From Sphingomonas hankookensis (GTDB lineage: Bacteria > Pseudomonadota > Alphaproteobacteria > Sphingomonadales > Sphingomonadaceae): DNA of 64,000 bases. The stretch spans positions 1 through 64,000 of the forward strand of contig NZ_LQQO01000061.1 of assembly GCF_001619955.1 (NCBI RefSeq), given 5' to 3'. A program made the position numbers and the translations under genes. A model generated the notes under the pieces. That model worked only from the letters and a program-made list of their open reading frames with translations. It was not told the origin of the DNA and did not search any database. Of the stretch, positions 33,153 through 43,360 are shown piece by piece (the stretch's first letter is position 1; the number at the start of each line of letters is the position of its first letter).

Positions 33153-34163
33153 TCAGGCGGCGGCGGCTCCATGCCAGTCGATCCAGTGGCCATAGGCGTG
33201 GCAAGTCGCCAGATGCCGGGCCCGCGCGTCGGGATAGGTGGTGAGCGTCAGGTGCACGGCGTCGCGCGCGTCGGTCCATTCGAAACCGATGCGGGCGATC
33301 GGGATATCGGCATCGGCCAGCGCGGCCGCGACCGTCGCGCGGGTGGCCGCTCCCCAATATTGCTGCGACATGGCGTGGACGACCACGCGGCACACGCCCG
33401 GCGGCGCGGACCGGGCCAGTTCGCGCGGCAGCCAGTCGGCGATGTCGCCACGCGAGAGCATCGGCGGATGGGCATGGGCGATGGCCAGCGCGTGATGCAG
33501 CCGCTCCGCGCGGTCGGGCTGGTCGGCCCAGACATAGGCCATCAGCCGCTCCTGTGCCGCGGGATCGGTGACCGACAGCGGCCGCAGATCGACGCCGCGC
33601 GCGCCGACGATCTCGACCGGACGCGCCGACGGCGGCGGGCCGCGCCACTCGGGCGCGATACGCACCGGCGACATGGGATCGCCGATCTGCACCCCGCCCA
33701 AATTGAACTGATAGCGACCGAGATTGAGGTTGAGCCCGGCGCTGGCCCCCAGTTCGAGCAGTTCGACCGGCAGGTCGACCTCGGCCCGCAGGGTCATCAG
33801 CGCCGCCATGATCGCCGCGCTGCGGGCGACCTCGTTGGTCTGTGGCGGCTCGCGCATCCAGTCGGCGATGAAGGCGTCCGCATCGGCCAGCACCTCGCCG
33901 ACCACCGCATCGAACGCGCCGGCCCGATCGGCATAGAGCGTCGACAGCGCCGGACGGTCGCCGCGTCGCGCCAGCGCGTTCAGCGCGCCGTTGAAGCGCA
34001 TCGCCAAGGCATCGGCGGCCGGATCGCCCGGCCAGCCGTCGATCAGCCGCGCGGTCAGCGGCGCGCGATGCAGCTGGCGCTCGCCTGCCTCGAGGATCGC
34101 CGCGACGAAGCCGGAGCCGAGCGCACGCACGACCTCCGCCTGCCGGGCCAAGGGACCTGCCAT
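33153..34163 (-). CDS. DUF2332 family protein
   Basis: A 336-residue cytoplasmic protein. LLELGASAGLNLNLGRYQF near 142 is the hallmark of DUF2332 and resembles the SAM-binding glycine loop of Rossmann-type methyltransferases; HPPMLSRGDIADWLPRELA and VVHAMSQQYWGAATRATVAA follow. Function is unknown; methyltransferase-like fold is an inference. It lies 5 bases downstream of the chemoreceptor gene in the same direction, possibly as its operon partner. Confidence 0.85.
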   Translation of the reverse strand: MAGPLARQAEVVRALGSGFVAAILEAGERQLHRAPLTARLIDGWPGDPAADALAMRFNGALNALARRGDRPALSTLYADRAGAFDAVVGEVLADADAFIADWMREPPQTNEVARSAAIMAALMTLRAEVDLPVELLELGASAGLNLNLGRYQFNLGGVQIGDPMSPVRIAPEWRGPPPSARPVEIVGARGVDLRPLSVTDPAAQERLMAYVWADQPDRAERLHHALAIAHAHPPMLSRGDIADWLPRELARSAPPGVCRVVVHAMSQQYWGAATRATVAAALADADIPIARIGFEWTDARDAVHLTLTTYPDARARHLATCHAYGHWIDWHGAAAA

Positions 34164-34168
34164 GACGA

Positions 34169-35986
34169 TCAGAACGCGTCCCAGTCGTCATTGGCGACCT
34201 TGAGCGGTGCCGGCTCGGGCGGGGTAACCCAGCGGCGTGGCGAGCGCTTGGGCTGCAGCGGCGTCACGTTCGTCGCCGCGCGCGGCGCGGCGGCGTCGGG
34301 CGCATCGATCGCGAAGGTCGCGACTGACGCGGCTAATGCTTCCGCCTCCGCGACCAGCTGCCGCGAGGCGGCGGAGGTCTGTTCGACCATCGCCGCATTC
34401 TGCTGCGTCATCGCGTCCATTTCGGCGATGGCGACGTTGATCTGGCCGAGGCTGGTCGCCTGATGGTCAGACTGGCGCGCGATCGCGTCGATCGACCCGC
34501 CGACACCGGCCACCCGCTCGATGATCCGCGCCAGCGCCTCGCCGGTCTGTTCGACCAGCTCGACGCCCGCGCCGACATGGGTCGATGCGGCCTTCACCTT
34601 TTCCTTCACCTCGGTCGCGGCATCGGCCGAACGCTGCGCCAGCGCGCGGACTTCGGACGCGACGACGGCAAAGCCCTTGCCCGCCTCGCCCGCGCGGGCC
34701 GCCTCGATCCCGGCGTTCAGCGCCAGCAAATTGGTCTGGAACGCGATCCCGTCGATCAGGGTGATGATCTGCGCGATCTCGTCGCTTGCCTGTTCGATGC
34801 CGTGCATCGCCGCGATCGCCTGTCGCACGACCGCGTCGCCGCGCTCCGCCTCGCCGCGGGTATCGGCCATCGCGCTGCTGGCGTCGATCGCCGCGACCGC
34901 CCCTTCGCGGATCGAGCGCGTCACCTCGTCCAGCGCCGAGGACGATTCCTGCAACGCCGCCGCCTCGCGCTCGGTCCGTTCGGCCAGGTCGCTGGCCGCC
35001 TGCGCGATCTCGCCGGAGTTGAGCTTGATCGAATCGACGCTGCCGCGCACGTCGCCCAGCACCTGGTTCAGGCTGGCCGTCGCCAGATTGAAATCGTCGG
35101 ACAGCGCGCGGAACGCCGCCGGCACATCGGCCAGTCGCGCGGTCAGGTCGGCCTGCGACAGGCTGCGCAGGCCGCCGCCGATCGCGGTCATCGCCGCTTC
35201 CCGGTCGCGATCGTCGGCGATCTTCGCGACCGCCGCGTCGCGGAACACCAGCACCGCACGCGCCATGTCGCCCAGTTCGTCGGTGCGGCCGGCCGCCCCG
35301 ACATCGATATCGTGCCGACCGGCGGCGAGGTCGCCCATCGCCTGGGTCAGGACGGTGATCGGCCGGGCGATCTGGCGGCTGAGCAGCATCGCCAGCGCGA
35401 CGGCGATCGCGATCAGCGCGATGCCGCCGATGACCAGCGCGATCAGCGCCATGCGGATCGCGCCGCTCTGATCGTCGGCATGGGCCGCCATCGCCTCGGT
35501 CTCGGTCGCGCGCAGCGCGCGCAGCGGCAGCGCGATCTTGCTGACCAGCACCTTCTGCCCGGCGTCGCGCACTTCCTGCTGCGCGCCCTCGCGGTCGCCG
35601 GCCTTGACCTTGGCGATCAGCCGGTCGCCCCAGTTGCGCCGCCACGCCAGCGTCTCGCGCCGTGCTTCGGCCAGCTGGGCCTGTTCCGACGGGACCGTCA
35701 GCATGCTCGCCAGCTCGACCGCCGTCGCGTCGAACTCGGTGCGCCCCTCCTCATAGGATTTGAGGTAGCTGGTATCACCAGTGACCAGGAAGCCGCGAAA
35801 CTGGCTGTTCTGCCTCAGGATCGCGGTCTCCAGCGTCAATGCCTTCGCATAGACGTCCTGGCTGTGGTTGTTCCGCTCGGTCGTGCGCGCGATCATCAGG
35901 ATGCTGGCGAGGAACACCAGCATCACGACCGCCGCCGACGCATTGATCGCAAGGAACGACAGGCCGAGCTTGCGGGGTATCTTCAT
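34169..35986 (-). CDS. Methyl-accepting chemotaxis protein with CHASE3-like sensor
   Basis: A 605-residue chemoreceptor. Layout: membrane helix 1 at about 10-30 ([20 protein letters not shown]), a periplasmic helical sensor of about 150 residues with the CHASE3-type [19 protein letters not shown], membrane helix 2 near 187-208, HAMP ([20 protein letters not shown]) near 212, and the signalling hairpin with the tip segment [20 protein letters not shown] near 425. No C-terminal CheR-tethering pentapeptide of the NWETF type; it ends DDWDAF. It starts 33 bases after the stop of the TonB receptor gene, so the two are probably co-transcribed. Confidence 0.93.
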   Translation of the reverse strand: MKIPRKLGLSFLAINASAAVVMLVFLASILMIARTTERNNHSQDVYAKALTLETAILRQNSQFRGFLVTGDTSYLKSYEEGRTEFDATAVELASMLTVPSEQAQLAEARRETLAWRRNWGDRLIAKVKAGDREGAQQEVRDAGQKVLVSKIALPLRALRATETEAMAAHADDQSGAIRMALIALVIGGIALIAIAVALAMLLSRQIARPITVLTQAMGDLAAGRHDIDVGAAGRTDELGDMARAVLVFRDAAVAKIADDRDREAAMTAIGGGLRSLSQADLTARLADVPAAFRALSDDFNLATASLNQVLGDVRGSVDSIKLNSGEIAQAASDLAERTEREAAALQESSSALDEVTRSIREGAVAAIDASSAMADTRGEAERGDAVVRQAIAAMHGIEQASDEIAQIITLIDGIAFQTNLLALNAGIEAARAGEAGKGFAVVASEVRALAQRSADAATEVKEKVKAASTHVGAGVELVEQTGEALARIIERVAGVGGSIDAIARQSDHQATSLGQINVAIAEMDAMTQQNAAMVEQTSAASRQLVAEAEALAASVATFAIDAPDAAAPRAATNVTPLQPKRSPRRWVTPPEPAPLKVANDDWDAF

Positions 35987-36019
35987 CGGGAACGTTCCGT
36001 TTGCAGCAGGACGATCATG

Positions 36020-38758
36020 TCAGAACCGCGACCGCAGCGTGATGCCGTAGGTGCGCGGTTCGGCGAGGTAGGAAGAGGTGATCGCATTGCCGGCCGCAAA
36101 GGCCGGCGACCCGAAGCGCGTCACCTGCGACACGCTGCCCGATCCCTGGAACGGGGCGGAGAAGGCGACCTGCTGATAATCGGTGTCGAGGATGTTCTGA
36201 CCCCAGAACTCGATCGCCCAGCGCTGCTCCGGACCACGCAGGCCGATACGGGCGTTCATCAGGAAGAAGCCGTCCTGTTCCTTTTCGGCGAACAGGTCGG
36301 ACCCGGTGTTATAGTCGCTCGACAGGCGGCTATCGACATAGAACAGCGCGGTCAGGTTACGGCCGACCGCCGGGGTCCACACCGCCGAATTGGTGATGGT
36401 GTGGCGCGGTGCGTTCGACATCTGGTTGCCCGGCAACAGGAACAGCGCGTTGTTCAGCGGCTCGCCCGATTCGCTGCCCACCAGGTTCCGGCGATATTGG
36501 GTATGGGCATAGGTATAGCCGATGTTGAAGGCGAGGTCGGGCGCGGGATAGGCACCGGCTTCCAGTTCGAAGCCCTGCGTCACGACACCCGCGCCGACCT
36601 TTCCGGTGCAGCGGCCGGTGTTCGGATCATTGTCGCGATCCGCACCGCCCAGCGAGTCCGCGCAGGCGCTGATATTCTGCACGATAAAGTTCGTGCCGTT
36701 GAAGGTGTTCAGCTGGAAATTGCGGAACGCCGAATGGAAGGCGGCGAGGTTCGCGGTGAACTTCGCCGAGCTGTATTTCACGCCGACTTCGAACGCCTGC
36801 ACCGTTTCCGGGTCGAAGCGCAGGTTGGACGCGCTGGCGGCGGTCGGCGTCGCGAACACGGTTGCCGACAGGTCCGACCGGTCGAGATTATAGCCGCCCG
36901 CCTTGTAGCCGCGCGCATAGGACGCATAGAGCAGCGTGCTGGGCGCCGGCTTCCACGACAGCACGGTCGTCCCGGTCACCTGCCCCTCGGTCAGCGAATC
37001 ACGGATCGGCACGCCGGTCAGCGCGGCGGTGGAATTGCCGGTGCAGGTCAGCGTGATGATGCCCACCGCCAGCGACCGCAGCGTCGCGTTGCTGCTGCCG
37101 AGCAACGGCCCGAGTGCCGCCTGCTGCGCCGGGCAGACGGTGTTGTTGTTCACGAAGCTGGCGTCCAGCTGCTTGGATTCATGGGTATAGCGCAGACCGC
37201 CGGTCAGGCTGAGCGTATCGGTCACCTTGAAGATATTGTGGGTGAAGAACGCATAGTTGCTGCTGGTCTGGTCATACAGGTCGCGGATGCTGCCCAGGTC
37301 ATTCAACGTCGACAGCCGGTCGATGCCGCCGATGACCGTCGGCCCGACCGCCGGGGTCAGCGCGGCACGTCCGACCGCGCTGAGGCACCCCGATGCCCGC
37401 GGCGCGCGCAGGGCAGCGAGCGGGTTGATCGTCGCGACCACCCGGCAGGCGGCAAAGGCACCGAAATCGGCGCCGAAGCGCAGATTGTCGGCGACCTCCA
37501 GCTTTTCATGGGCGTAATAGCCGCCGACCATCCAGTCGAGCCGGTTGCCGAACAGCCCGCCGCTCAGCCGCGTTTCCTGGGTAAAGGTGCGGAACTCGCG
37601 ATAGGCGTTGCCGTCATCGGGGCGATAGGCGATGTCGAGGCTGCCGTAATCGACATCGGCCGCACCGCCCGCCTTATATTCGCGATAGGCGGTGATGGAG
37701 ATCAGCTGCAGGTTGGAGAAGGTCCAGCCGATGCGGGCCGAGCCGCCATAATCCTTGGTCACGTTCGAATAGGCACGACCGCGCGTATTGGCGATCTGGC
37801 GGTTGTACGGATCGCCGTCGCTCGGCAGCACGGCGCCGAGGCTGCGCATGATGGCGACGATGCGGTTCTGCGCGGCGGGAACATAGTCGCCTTCGACGCC
37901 CGGCGTCGGATCGAGCTTTTCTTGCGTGTTCAGATAGACCGCGCCGCAGCATTTCTCGTCGCGATAGGTATAGTCGCCGATCAGCCGGACCGAGAAATTG
38001 TCGACCGGTTTGAAGAACAGCTGCCCGCGCACGAAATAGCGGTTGCGGTCGTTGTAATCGGTGTCGTTGACGACATCGCGGTAGAAGCCGTCGCGCTTGC
38101 CGAACACGCCATCGACGCGGAACGCCAGCTTGTCCTTGACGATCGGGCCGGTCAGCGCGCCCGCCAGGCGGACCGCGTTGAAATTGCCGTACGTCGCCTC
38201 GCCATAGCCGCCGAAATCGAACGAGGGATATTTGGTGTAGATGCTGATCGCGCCGGCCGAGGAGTTACGACCCGACAGCGTGCCCTGCGGCCCGCGCAGT
38301 ACCTCGATCCGCTCGACTTCGCCCAGGTCGTTCAGGCCCGAACCGGTGCGGCTGCGATAGACGCCGTCGATGAACACCGCGACCGAGCTTTCGAGGCCGG
38401 GATTGTCGCCGACCGTGCCGATGCCGCGCAGGCGGGCGGTCGCGTTCGCTTCCGATCCGGTCGACGATACGATCAGCGACGGCGACAGCTGCGCCATCTG
38501 GCGGATGTCGGTCGCGCCCGAATTTTGCAGCGCGGCGGTGCTGTAGGCGCTGACCGCGATCGGCACGTTGGACAGGCGCTGCGACCGGCGGGTCGCGGTC
38601 ACCACGATATCGGCGGTGTTGGCGGACTGTTCCTCGGCTGGCTTGCCGTCGGTCTTGTCCCCGGCCGACGGCACGACACCGCGCAGGCCCTGCGCCGACA
38701 CCGGCATCGCCACGGTCACACATGCGGTCGCCGCCAGCAATATCCCGCTTTTACGCAT
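36020..38758 (-). CDS. TonB-dependent receptor
   Basis: Outer-membrane active transporter of 912 residues. Signal peptide 1-22 (cleavage ...PVSA-QG), TonB-box-like ADIVVTATRRSQRLSNVP near 50, plug domain to about 180 (VAVFIDGVYRSRTGSGLNDL and VERIEVLRGPQGTLSGRNSS are typical), then a 22-strand beta-barrel ending ITLRSRF with terminal Phe. The plug lacks an STN domain, so no FecR-type signalling is expected. The substrate is unknown; the style is that of sphingomonad receptors for plant- or aromatic-derived compounds. A run of eight G residues 9 bases upstream serves as the ribosome site. Confidence 0.93.
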   Translation of the reverse strand: MRKSGILLAATACVTVAMPVSAQGLRGVVPSAGDKTDGKPAEEQSANTADIVVTATRRSQRLSNVPIAVSAYSTAALQNSGATDIRQMAQLSPSLIVSSTGSEANATARLRGIGTVGDNPGLESSVAVFIDGVYRSRTGSGLNDLGEVERIEVLRGPQGTLSGRNSSAGAISIYTKYPSFDFGGYGEATYGNFNAVRLAGALTGPIVKDKLAFRVDGVFGKRDGFYRDVVNDTDYNDRNRYFVRGQLFFKPVDNFSVRLIGDYTYRDEKCCGAVYLNTQEKLDPTPGVEGDYVPAAQNRIVAIMRSLGAVLPSDGDPYNRQIANTRGRAYSNVTKDYGGSARIGWTFSNLQLISITAYREYKAGGAADVDYGSLDIAYRPDDGNAYREFRTFTQETRLSGGLFGNRLDWMVGGYYAHEKLEVADNLRFGADFGAFAACRVVATINPLAALRAPRASGCLSAVGRAALTPAVGPTVIGGIDRLSTLNDLGSIRDLYDQTSSNYAFFTHNIFKVTDTLSLTGGLRYTHESKQLDASFVNNNTVCPAQQAALGPLLGSSNATLRSLAVGIITLTCTGNSTAALTGVPIRDSLTEGQVTGTTVLSWKPAPSTLLYASYARGYKAGGYNLDRSDLSATVFATPTAASASNLRFDPETVQAFEVGVKYSSAKFTANLAAFHSAFRNFQLNTFNGTNFIVQNISACADSLGGADRDNDPNTGRCTGKVGAGVVTQGFELEAGAYPAPDLAFNIGYTYAHTQYRRNLVGSESGEPLNNALFLLPGNQMSNAPRHTITNSAVWTPAVGRNLTALFYVDSRLSSDYNTGSDLFAEKEQDGFFLMNARIGLRGPEQRWAIEFWGQNILDTDYQQVAFSAPFQGSGSVSQVTRFGSPAFAAGNAITSSYLAEPRTYGITLRSRF

Positions 38759-38907
38759 TTTACGTGTCCCCCCCCCGGACCCATCGTCCTCAGCATGAAT
38801 CCTTACGGGACAGGAGGATACCAGTTGGTTAACGCCGCGATTCCCATCGGGCGTTGCCACCGGCACACCACACGTTACATCGATCGCGAAACGACAAGAG
38901 GCGGGAC

Positions 38908-40614
38908 ATGATCGTCGGCATCGACCTTGGCACCACCAACAGCGCCTGTGCCGTGTGGCAGGGCGACCAGCCCGTGATGGTTCCCAATGCGCTGGGCGAG
39001 TTTCTGACGCCGTCGGCGGTCAGCATCGGCGACGACGATGCCGTACTGGTCGGGCGCGCCGCGCGCGACCGGATGGCGACGCATCCCGACCGGACCGTCA
39101 CCAGTTTCAAGCGCCGAATCGGTACCCGTGAAACCGCACGGCTGGCGAAGCGCGACTTCGATTCGGAGGCACTGTCGGCACTGGTCCTCGCCAGCCTGAA
39201 GCGCGATGCCGAGGCGTTCACCGGCGAAACGGTGACCGGCGCGGTCGTGACCGTACCCGCCTACTTCAACGATCGCCAGCGCAAGGCGACACGGCGCGCC
39301 GGCGATCTGGCCGGGCTGCCGATCAAACGCCTGATCAACGAACCGACCGCCGCCGCGCTCGCCTATGGCATTGCCGACCGCGGCGACCGCGAACCGTTCC
39401 TCGTCTTCGACCTGGGCGGGGGCACGTTCGACGTATCCATCGTCGAGATGTTCGACGGGGTGATCGAGGTGCGGGCATCGGCCGGCGACAACCGGCTGGG
39501 CGGCGACGATTTCAACGACTGCCTGATCGATCTCGCCCGCCCGGTGCTCGACCCCGATGGCGTGCTGGGCAAGCTGCCGCCCGACCGTTCGGCGGCGCTG
39601 CTGGCGCAGGCGGCGGAGCGGTGCCGGCGGGCGCTCAGCGAAGCGGACGAGGCGGAACTGACGGTAACGGTGGACGACACGGCGCTGACCGCCCCGGTCA
39701 CCGCCGCTGCGTTCGAGGAGCATGCCGCCGGGCTGCTGGCGCGGATTCGCGAACCGGTGCTGCGCTCGCTGCGCGACAGCGGCATCGTCGCCGCCACCTT
39801 GTCGGAGGTGGTGCTGGTCGGCGGCGCCACGCGGATGCCGGTCGTGCGCCGGGCCGTCACCCGGATGTTCGGCCGCTTTCCCGCGGCCACGGTGCATCCC
39901 GACCATGCCGTCGCGATGGGTGCGGCGGTGCAGGCCGGGCTGCTGGCGCGCGATGCCGGGCTGGACGAAATCCGCCTGACCGATGTCTGTCCGTTCACGC
40001 TGGGCGTCGACACCAGCGAGCCGGACGGGCGCGGCGGCTTTCGCAACGGATTGTTCTCGCCGATCATCGAACGCAATTCGGCGGTGCCGATCAGCCGCGT
40101 GTCGAGCTTTTCGACCGTCGTCGACCAGCAGCGCAAGGTGAACTTCGGCATCTATCAGGGCGAAGCGCGCGAGGTGTCGGGCAACGTCAAGCTGGGCGAG
40201 GTCACCGTCCCTGTGCCGCCCCGCGCCGCCGGCACCGTTTCGATCGAATGCCGCTTCAGCTATGACAGTTCGGGGCTGCTGGAGGTCGATATTGCGGTGC
40301 CGGAAACGGGCATGACCCGCAATCTGGTGATCGTCGACGACGAGGACGCGCCCGATCCCGTCGAGCTGGAAAAGCGCCGCGCGGCGCTGGCGGCGCTCAA
40401 GGTCCATCCGCGCGACGATGCGGTCAACGCCGCGCTGCTGGCGCGTGCCCGGCGCGCCTATGAGGCGTTTCTGGGCGATACCCGCGCGGCGATCGGCCAT
40501 ATGCTCGGCCAGTTCGAAAGCGCGCTGGCGACACAGGACGAACGGATGATCGCACAGGCGCGGGCGGCGTTCGGCGCGGCGCTCGACCAGATCGAAGGCG
40601 AGCGGTTCTTGTGA
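38908..40614 (+). CDS. Hsp70-type chaperone, HscC-like
   Basis: A 568-residue Hsp70, shorter than DnaK (about 640). The ATPase domain has VGIDLGTTNSACAVW at the start, RLINEPTAAALAYGIAD near 150, VFDLGGGTFDVSIVEMFDG near 176 and VVLVGGATRMPVVRRAV near 305. A substrate-binding beta domain follows (GVDTSEPDGRGGFRNGLFSP near 366) and the helical lid is reduced, without the DnaK EEVD-like tail. The family best matched is HscC. It overlaps the next gene, a J-like protein, by GTGA, so it works with a dedicated partner. Confidence 0.88.
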   Translation: MIVGIDLGTTNSACAVWQGDQPVMVPNALGEFLTPSAVSIGDDDAVLVGRAARDRMATHPDRTVTSFKRRIGTRETARLAKRDFDSEALSALVLASLKRDAEAFTGETVTGAVVTVPAYFNDRQRKATRRAGDLAGLPIKRLINEPTAAALAYGIADRGDREPFLVFDLGGGTFDVSIVEMFDGVIEVRASAGDNRLGGDDFNDCLIDLARPVLDPDGVLGKLPPDRSAALLAQAAERCRRALSEADEAELTVTVDDTALTAPVTAAAFEEHAAGLLARIREPVLRSLRDSGIVAATLSEVVLVGGATRMPVVRRAVTRMFGRFPAATVHPDHAVAMGAAVQAGLLARDAGLDEIRLTDVCPFTLGVDTSEPDGRGGFRNGLFSPIIERNSAVPISRVSSFSTVVDQQRKVNFGIYQGEAREVSGNVKLGEVTVPVPPRAAGTVSIECRFSYDSSGLLEVDIAVPETGMTRNLVIVDDEDAPDPVELEKRRAALAALKVHPRDDAVNAALLARARRAYEAFLGDTRAAIGHMLGQFESALATQDERMIAQARAAFGAALDQIEGERFL

Positions 40615-42137
40615 GGCGCGGCATCTGGGCCACGCTCGACTGCGATCCGACCAGCGATCGCGGCGCAATCCGCCGCGCCTATGCCGCGCGGCTGAAGGCG
40701 ATGGACGTCGATGCCGACCCCGACGCGTTCGAGGCACTGCGCGACGCTCGCGACGCTGCGCTGGCACAGGTGGCCGACCCAGTGGCGGACATGGACATAG
40801 CGGCCGTCGATCTCCCCGACGCTCCGCTCGCCCCCATGACCGAGTTCACGCTGGAGCAAGAGCCGGAGGCGGAAGTCGACGCACTGGCCGAGGCGATGAA
40901 CGCGCATTTCCACGCGCTCGAGGCCTTGCTCTTCCCCGGCCACGATGCGGCACCCACCGCAGAGGAACTGGCGGAAATCGACCGTCACGGCTGCGCACTG
41001 CTGGCCGATCCGCGGCTTGAAAACCTGGATTTCGCGACGGGTGCCGAACGCTGGTTCGCGGAAACGCTGGCGGCCAGCATCCCGCGCTCCGACCCGCTGC
41101 TCGAACCGGCGGCGGCGGTGTTCGGCTGGATCGAGCGGCGGAACGACTACGCCCTGTCGGCAGAAGCGCACGCCATCGTCGAACGGATCGGCGCGACGCG
41201 ATTCGCGCATCTGGTGTCGCAGCCCGACCATCGGTTCCACAAAGCCTGGCAACGCCTGTCGGGTGAGCGGGACGCGTCGTTCAAATGGTTCAATCACGAT
41301 CCACGGACGGGCGAACTGCTGCAGGTCATTCGCGAACGCTATCCCGCCGCCGAACAGTGGCTGGACCCGGACAGGGTCGCCCAGTGCCGCACGCCGCCGA
41401 AGGACAATCCGCGCATTTCGCTGCGGGTGTGGATCGCGCTGATCCTGATCGTCGTCGCGGCGCGGATCGGCATGAGTTGGTGGTCGCAGCCCTCCCGTGA
41501 GCCGGATGCAAACTATATCGCGCAGACCTTGACCGGCAGGGACCTGGCCGAGTTGCAGAAGATCAATCCCGGTCTGGCGGTCGATATCGTTTTCGAAGTC
41601 GCCAACGCCAAACCGGCGGAAGGTGGCAGTGGCGAGCCGGTCACCAACAGCGCGATCATCGGCAAGCTGACCGACAAGCGGTTGCGAGCGGGCATGAGCC
41701 AGCTGCCCGACGACCTGCTGGTGCGGCTCACCCGGTTCGACCTCGCCGCGATGCGCATCCTGCAACAGCGGTCGCCCGCCGCCTGCCCGTCCGCCACTGT
41801 CGCGGTCGACCCCGCCCCGCTGCCCGAACCGCTGCGCGAGGAACAGCGCGCGCTGCTGCGCGAGGTGATCCTGCATACCAACAACTATCCGTCGCCGAAT
41901 GGCGAACAGCGGTTCACCGTACCCGGTGCGATCATCGACGATGTCGCGAAGCGGACCGGATGGCCGGTGTCCCGGGTTCGGGAGGTGTTGCGCGACGACA
42001 AGGATATGGCCGCGCGCTGTACGCTGGAGATCGCGCTGCGCGAGGCGGGCCTTGCGGCACAGAACGGCATGGGGATGGAATTGCTACGCAATCTGCAGCC
42101 GTTGGTGGTGAAACAGCAGCAAACCCAGTTGCAGTAA
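40611..42137 (+). CDS. Membrane-anchored J-domain-like protein, partner of HscC
   Basis: A 508-residue protein. The first 55 residues resemble a J domain (WATLDCDPTSDRGAIRRAYA, then ADPDAFEALRDARDAAL) but the HPD tripeptide that stimulates Hsp70 is replaced by DAD. A helical region follows to about 260, then a single membrane helix (VWIALILIVVAARIGMSWW, about 271-289) and a probably periplasmic C-terminal half rich in Asp/Glu/Arg. The translation start GTG 40611 lies in the HscC stop. Its role is inferred as an HscC cochaperone like DjlB/DjlC of E. coli. Confidence 0.75.
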   Translation: MRRGIWATLDCDPTSDRGAIRRAYAARLKAMDVDADPDAFEALRDARDAALAQVADPVADMDIAAVDLPDAPLAPMTEFTLEQEPEAEVDALAEAMNAHFHALEALLFPGHDAAPTAEELAEIDRHGCALLADPRLENLDFATGAERWFAETLAASIPRSDPLLEPAAAVFGWIERRNDYALSAEAHAIVERIGATRFAHLVSQPDHRFHKAWQRLSGERDASFKWFNHDPRTGELLQVIRERYPAAEQWLDPDRVAQCRTPPKDNPRISLRVWIALILIVVAARIGMSWWSQPSREPDANYIAQTLTGRDLAELQKINPGLAVDIVFEVANAKPAEGGSGEPVTNSAIIGKLTDKRLRAGMSQLPDDLLVRLTRFDLAAMRILQQRSPAACPSATVAVDPAPLPEPLREEQRALLREVILHTNNYPSPNGEQRFTVPGAIIDDVAKRTGWPVSRVREVLRDDKDMAARCTLEIALREAGLAAQNGMGMELLRNLQPLVVKQQQTQLQ

Positions 42138-42158
42138 AGATACCGATTTCAAGATAGC

Positions 42159-42180
42159 CCCGTTCCGATCACGGAACGGG
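42159..42180. terminator. Bidirectional hairpin between the J-like gene and tRNA-Leu
   Basis: CCCGTTCCG / CGGAACGGG, a perfect 9-bp stem with a 4-base loop. It follows the tRNA-Leu 3' end on the minus strand by 3 bases and the J-like gene's stop by 21 bases on the plus strand. The flanking sequence has only AAA / TTT runs. Confidence 0.55.
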
Positions 42181-42183
42181 AAA

Positions 42184-42270
42184 TGGTGCGGTCGAGAAGA
42201 CTCGAACTTCCACGGCCTTTCGGCCACAACGACCTCAACGTTGCGCGTCTACCAGTTCCGCCACGACCGC
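42184..42270 (-). tRNA. tRNA-Leu (anticodon GAG)
   Basis: An 87-base class II tRNA with encoded CCA. Acceptor GCGGTCG/CGACCGC, D arm GCGGAACTGGTAGACGC, anticodon stem CAACG/CGTTG around TTGAGGT (anticodon GAG), long variable arm TGGCCGAAAGGCCGT typical of leucine tRNAs, T arm GGAAG-TTCGAGT-CTTCT. Reads CUC/CUU codons. Confidence 0.96.
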
Positions 42271-42355
42271 ACGTGAACACCTTGGGGTCGCCCCCTTGGC
42301 TGGCAGGAGCGTGCCCCTAGCAGCGCGTTTGCGGTCGTGCAAATGCTTTTATGCA

Positions 42356-43360
42356 TTATCGCCCACGCGCCGCCGCGCGGGCGATGGCGATCGCTTCGGC
42401 AGCGGTCATCACTTCGCCCAGCCCGCTGCCCGACAGCGCCGCACGCTCCGCATCGCGCACCCGTTCCAGAGCGCGGGCGAGGCGCGGCGCGTCCCAGCGG
42501 CGCAGCGCCTGCGCGGTGGCGGCCTGTTCCTTGAAGAACACGCGGTGGCGCTCCATCACGCGGTCGACGCTTTCGCCGTCATCGATTTCGGCGCGCATTT
42601 CGGCGAGCGACAACAGCCGCCGGGCGACGCCGCGCAACAGCGGGATCGGTCCGCCGGGCATTTCGGGCAGCGCGGCCGCGGCTGCATCGCCCGCGATCAT
42701 CGCGCTGACGATGCCGTTCATCTCCGCATCGGCGATCGACGCGCCGATCGCGTCGAACGCCTCACCATCGGCATCGCGCGGCCGTTCGGGCGACGCGTCG
42801 AGATAGAGTGCCAGCTTCTCGATCTCGCTGGCCAGCACCGCGCGGTCGCCCGCCGTCACCGCCGCCAGCCGGTCGGGCACGTCACCCAGCAGGCGCAACC
42901 CATGGTCGCGCGCCATCGCCACCGCCAGCTTCGCCGCCTGCGCCGCATCGGGCACGTAGCAGGCGACGGCAACCGCGTTGAGCGACGCGGTGACCAGCTT
43001 CACCAGTTTCGACGTGCCCTTGATCGTCGGCGCGATGGCGGCGACCGGATTGCCGGCACGTTCGGCGGCGAGCAGCAGCGTCACCGCCTCGACCGATTCC
43101 TCGCCCATGCCGGTCACGCGGATAAAGCGGGCATCGCCGAACAGAGACATCGACGCGGATTCGTCGGCGAGCAGGCCGGGGCGCCCTTTCAGCATCGCGC
43201 CGTCCATATCGACCCGCTCGGCCCCTTCGCCCACGCCCTTCGCCAGTCGCGCGGCCAGCGCCAGCGCGCCGGCCGTGTCGGGACCGTGGAACAGGTAGAG
43301 CCGGATATCGGGGCCGGGCCGGTCGAGCTTGGCCGCGACCTGCTCGGGCCGGAGTTTCAC
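42356..43360 (-). CDS. holA: DNA polymerase III delta subunit
   Basis: Clamp-loader subunit that opens the beta clamp. The protein has 334 residues; LYLFHGPDTAGALALAARLA near 21 corresponds to the degenerate nucleotide site, with AERVDMDGAMLKGRPGLLAD, SMSLFGDARFIRVTGMGEES and the C-terminal helical collar (LLRGVARRLLSLAEMRAEI) as in alphaproteobacterial HolA. It overlaps lptE by 4 bases (ATGA) in the usual leuS-lptE-holA order. Confidence 0.93.
   Translation of the reverse strand: MKLRPEQVAAKLDRPGPDIRLYLFHGPDTAGALALAARLAKGVGEGAERVDMDGAMLKGRPGLLADESASMSLFGDARFIRVTGMGEESVEAVTLLLAAERAGNPVAAIAPTIKGTSKLVKLVTASLNAVAVACYVPDAAQAAKLAVAMARDHGLRLLGDVPDRLAAVTAGDRAVLASEIEKLALYLDASPERPRDADGEAFDAIGASIADAEMNGIVSAMIAGDAAAAALPEMPGGPIPLLRGVARRLLSLAEMRAEIDDGESVDRVMERHRVFFKEQAATAQALRRWDAPRLARALERVRDAERAALSGSGLGEVMTAAEAIAIARAAARGR

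Noticed and set aside
42271..42355. Possible promoter (TTGCAC-N17-TAGGGG) upstream of tRNA-Leu
   Set aside because: Spacing is right, but the -10 is poor and the distance to the tRNA is about 50 bases; evidence too weak to annotate.
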